Below are positions 62,136 through 64,000 of a stretch of 64,000 bases of DNA, in pieces. The DNA comes from Nitzschia sp. DOCU1 (lineage: Eukaryota; Bacillariophyta; Bacillariophyceae; Bacillariales; Bacillariaceae), in NCBI GenBank assembly GCA_951394045.1, contig OX596001.1, positions 1-64,000 of the forward strand. Direction: 5' to 3'. Both the position numbers and the translations under genes were made by a program. The notes under the pieces are model-generated. The model worked only from the letters and a program-made list of their open reading frames with translations. It was not told the DNA's origin and ran no database searches. Numbering within the stretch: position 1 is the stretch's first letter; the number at the start of each line of letters is the position of its first letter.

Positions 62136-63239
62136 ATGCTATTTTCAAAGCAAATCTTCTCCCCTTTTGTCGACACAGCCATGTATGAAAACAACTGCCG
62201 CTTTGTCAATGTCGCGTACCTCCGAGACCCCAAAAACGCTAACAGACGAGACAATACTATGGTTCGTTTCTTTGTCCTCTCTTGTACTATGGGGACAACA
62301 AGTAACAACACTAGTAGAATCATGTCCAACGGCAACTTTGGACCCAACAAACGGACTAAAACCGCCACTACCACAACCTACAATCGGTACTTCTTAGTGG
62401 CAGATCTTGAGAATCCTCCTCACTGTGCCGCTATCCTTCCACGCTCCACCGACGAAGCATCCCGACTCCTCAAAATCTTGAACGGAGGACAATTTGTAGG
62501 TGTTCCTTTCTGTTGCTCTGAACCCTACCCCGTTCAACAGACCTTGGGGGATTTCCTCCCCATTTTGCACCTACCAAGATCTCCATTCTTACCTCTACGA
62601 TCCATCCAAGACCATCTTCAAAGTACTGAAAGTCTAATGACCATGCCACGTAACATTGGAGAAACCAACTACTTCATCCTCACCAACAAGGACATTACTT
62701 TGCATTGTGTCCATGTATGTCCGGAACAAACCTGTCTCGGCATTCAATGTGACAGACAAAAAGGCAAATCTGGTTGTTCCTGCCAACATTCCACAAGCCA
62801 TACTTCTTCTGTTTACGAGATAGACCTTGAGTTCCCTATTCCATCCTCTATCAATCCCGTAGACCACGATTCAATTTTTCCCCTGGACAATGCCCCCGCC
62901 ACCAGCACTACTACTGTCCTGGGCTTTCGTTCTCTCCGCACAACCAAGCTCTTCTTTCAAAACTATGAAAACTACTGCACCAACCACACAACATCAGACC
63001 AAGAACGCAACCGTCTTACCTTGCGACAGAAATTTGATGAGATGGTCGAGCATATTAATGACAATGGAGGTTGGACAATCGTTGGTTGGTTCATGATGGG
63101 CTCTGTTGTTGACGCAGCCACCAATGCAACAGACAAAATCCAAAACAATGAAATCACGATCCATATCTCGTATTTGTACCCCACCGATGCTGAACACATT
63201 GTTGGAACAGAAGCATATACAGAGTTGCTTATCGCATGA
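62136..63239 (+). CDS. Unrecognised protein with a Cys cluster
   Basis: The single exon gives 367 residues from ATG 62136; ATG 62181 is an alternative. The centre has a dense Cys cluster, LHCVHVCPEQTCLGIQCD followed by GCSCQHS, with six Cys and a His within about 30 residues, suited to binding zinc. After it come VLGFRSLRTTKLFF and, near the end, a long helix with NDNGGWTIVGWFMMGSVVD and HISYLYP. I cannot place the family. The start of the frame (MLFSKQIFSPFVDTAMY) is not a signal peptide. Location beside the SET-like gene and the H3 variant suggests a nuclear or mobile-element role, but that is inference. Confidence 0.7.
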   Translation: MLFSKQIFSPFVDTAMYENNCRFVNVAYLRDPKNANRRDNTMVRFFVLSCTMGTTSNNTSRIMSNGNFGPNKRTKTATTTTYNRYFLVADLENPPHCAAILPRSTDEASRLLKILNGGQFVGVPFCCSEPYPVQQTLGDFLPILHLPRSPFLPLRSIQDHLQSTESLMTMPRNIGETNYFILTNKDITLHCVHVCPEQTCLGIQCDRQKGKSGCSCQHSTSHTSSVYEIDLEFPIPSSINPVDHDSIFPLDNAPATSTTTVLGFRSLRTTKLFFQNYENYCTNHTTSDQERNRLTLRQKFDEMVEHINDNGGWTIVGWFMMGSVVDAATNATDKIQNNEITIHISYLYPTDAEHIVGTEAYTELLIA

Positions 63240-63314
63240 GGGGCCGATACTCATAGTACTGTATATGAAATATCTAATCACATCTCTATTCATAAGCGAC
63301 AATGCCAACTCCAC

Positions 63315-63980
63315 TTAAAAGATTTTTTGTCTCTTCCTTTCTCTTTCTTCTTCTTCTTCTATCTCTCGATTATAAGCACTGGTGATTGCTATCTTCTTCA
63401 CCTCTTCTTCTGTCACATGAATTCTGTTCCTTTGTGCACCGTACACCACCACATAACCCCCCGTCTTCGAACCAGACACAACCTTTCCTAATTGGACTGG
63501 ACTCCACCAATTGCGGTAATGAGATGGCTTGTTTGGCATAACAACACAATCTAAGTATTCCATGCCGTAAATGGAAACATCAGAGCCACTATCAACCAGT
63601 ATTTCTGAGCCAGGGAGGATTCTACTTCTTGCACGTAAAAGACCATTTGCTTCGACGTAAATGGCATTGGAGGCTCGTCTAAGATCGTTTTCCAATTTCA
63701 CAGCTGCCCACGCAACTCCTAAATTCAAATTATCACTGTTGGGGGGCTCCTCACTTAGCTCGAACTGTCCATATGATTCCCCTGGCACCTCAGCTGAGAT
63801 AATATCACCCCTTTCAAACCGACAACATGCGAACAATCCATATCCTGCCTTCACTTTAGAAGGCCTAATTTCTAACCACTGCTGATATACTTCTCCATTC
63901 CACACCATCATTTGATACCCAACACACTTGTCTTGCTCCGTTTCCGCATCAGCCTTCCGCATATTATTTACTTCCAACAT
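63315..63980 (-). CDS. SET-domain-like protein
   Basis: The frame gives 221 residues from ATG 63980. Residues about 35-145 follow a SET domain: LEIRPSKVKAGYGLFACCRFERGDIISAEVPGE at the start and SNAIYVEANGLLRARSRILPGSEILVDSGSD at its end, matching the AGxGLFA and NA...I..GxEI..D patterns. The central NHSC motif and the terminal Tyr that complete the active site are not seen, so methyltransferase activity is uncertain. A second small domain (WWSPVQLGKVVSGSKTGGYVVVY) looks like a chromo/Tudor-type barrel. The tail is a charged helix. SET enzymes methylate histone lysines; a divergent H3 with K4 and K9 is encoded 3 kb away. Confidence 0.7.
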   Translation of the reverse strand: MLEVNNMRKADAETEQDKCVGYQMMVWNGEVYQQWLEIRPSKVKAGYGLFACCRFERGDIISAEVPGESYGQFELSEEPPNSDNLNLGVAWAAVKLENDLRRASNAIYVEANGLLRARSRILPGSEILVDSGSDVSIYGMEYLDCVVMPNKPSHYRNWWSPVQLGKVVSGSKTGGYVVVYGAQRNRIHVTEEEVKKIAITSAYNREIEEEEERERKRQKIF

Positions 63981-64000
63981 TTTTATCCACTTTACTCTTT

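Overview
The window is a chromosome end of a eukaryote, most likely a pennate diatom or a close stramenopile relative. It opens with about 735 bases of CCCTAA telomere repeat. The evidence for a diatom is short GT-AG introns (60-100 nt) in closely packed genes, signal-peptide-plus-transit-peptide leaders with the diatom ASAF-type plastid cleavage motif, and diatom-type families such as an RVSF/WYT protein and an HxxxDG-like acyltransferase relative. The species cannot be named from this window.

Layout. Positions 1-4880 are subtelomere: the telomere, a duplicated cassette carrying interstitial telomere repeats, two truncated gene fragments that each begin where telomere-like DNA ends, and a P2X7-C-terminal-like gene with a striking array of short repeats in front of it. 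Positions 4881-39171 are ordinary compact nuclear gene space. It holds an ABCG half transporter, a broken peroxiredoxin-like gene, an ABCB6/HMT1-type transporter with a Cys-rich insertion, an ankyrin protein, two secreted or plastid proteins, a C2/DEP multi-pass membrane protein, a phosphoglycerate-mutase-like phosphatase, a plastid-directed cold-shock protein, a Golgi-type glycosyltransferase, a Man1/Src1-type inner nuclear membrane protein, a receptor-like SBP/EF-hand protein, a large LRR protein and a sulfotransferase. Positions 39172-43924 are gene-poor and end in a 181-bp satellite.

Positions 43925-64000 look, by eye, richer in A+T and form an accessory island. Its core is two giant same-strand genes. 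Gene A has about 1,595 codons, an acidic N-terminus and no recognised family. Gene B has about 2,506 codons and joins Cys-rich modules to a Pif1-type helicase and a C-terminal GIY-YIG (SLX1-like) nuclease. A small RING-H2 gene lies between them on the other strand. Satellite arrays with periods of about 181 and 184-192 bp lie on the two sides. Each giant gene is open throughout except for one in-frame stop codon, as is the LRR gene that follows. Further right are a retroelement remnant, an interleaved palindrome, a very divergent histone H3, two unrecognised genes and a SET-like protein.

My inference is that the island is, or derives from, a large mobile element. Helicase plus nuclease could move DNA, while H3, SET and RING proteins could act on host chromatin. 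That the right-hand genes belong to the same unit as genes A and B is not shown by the sequence.
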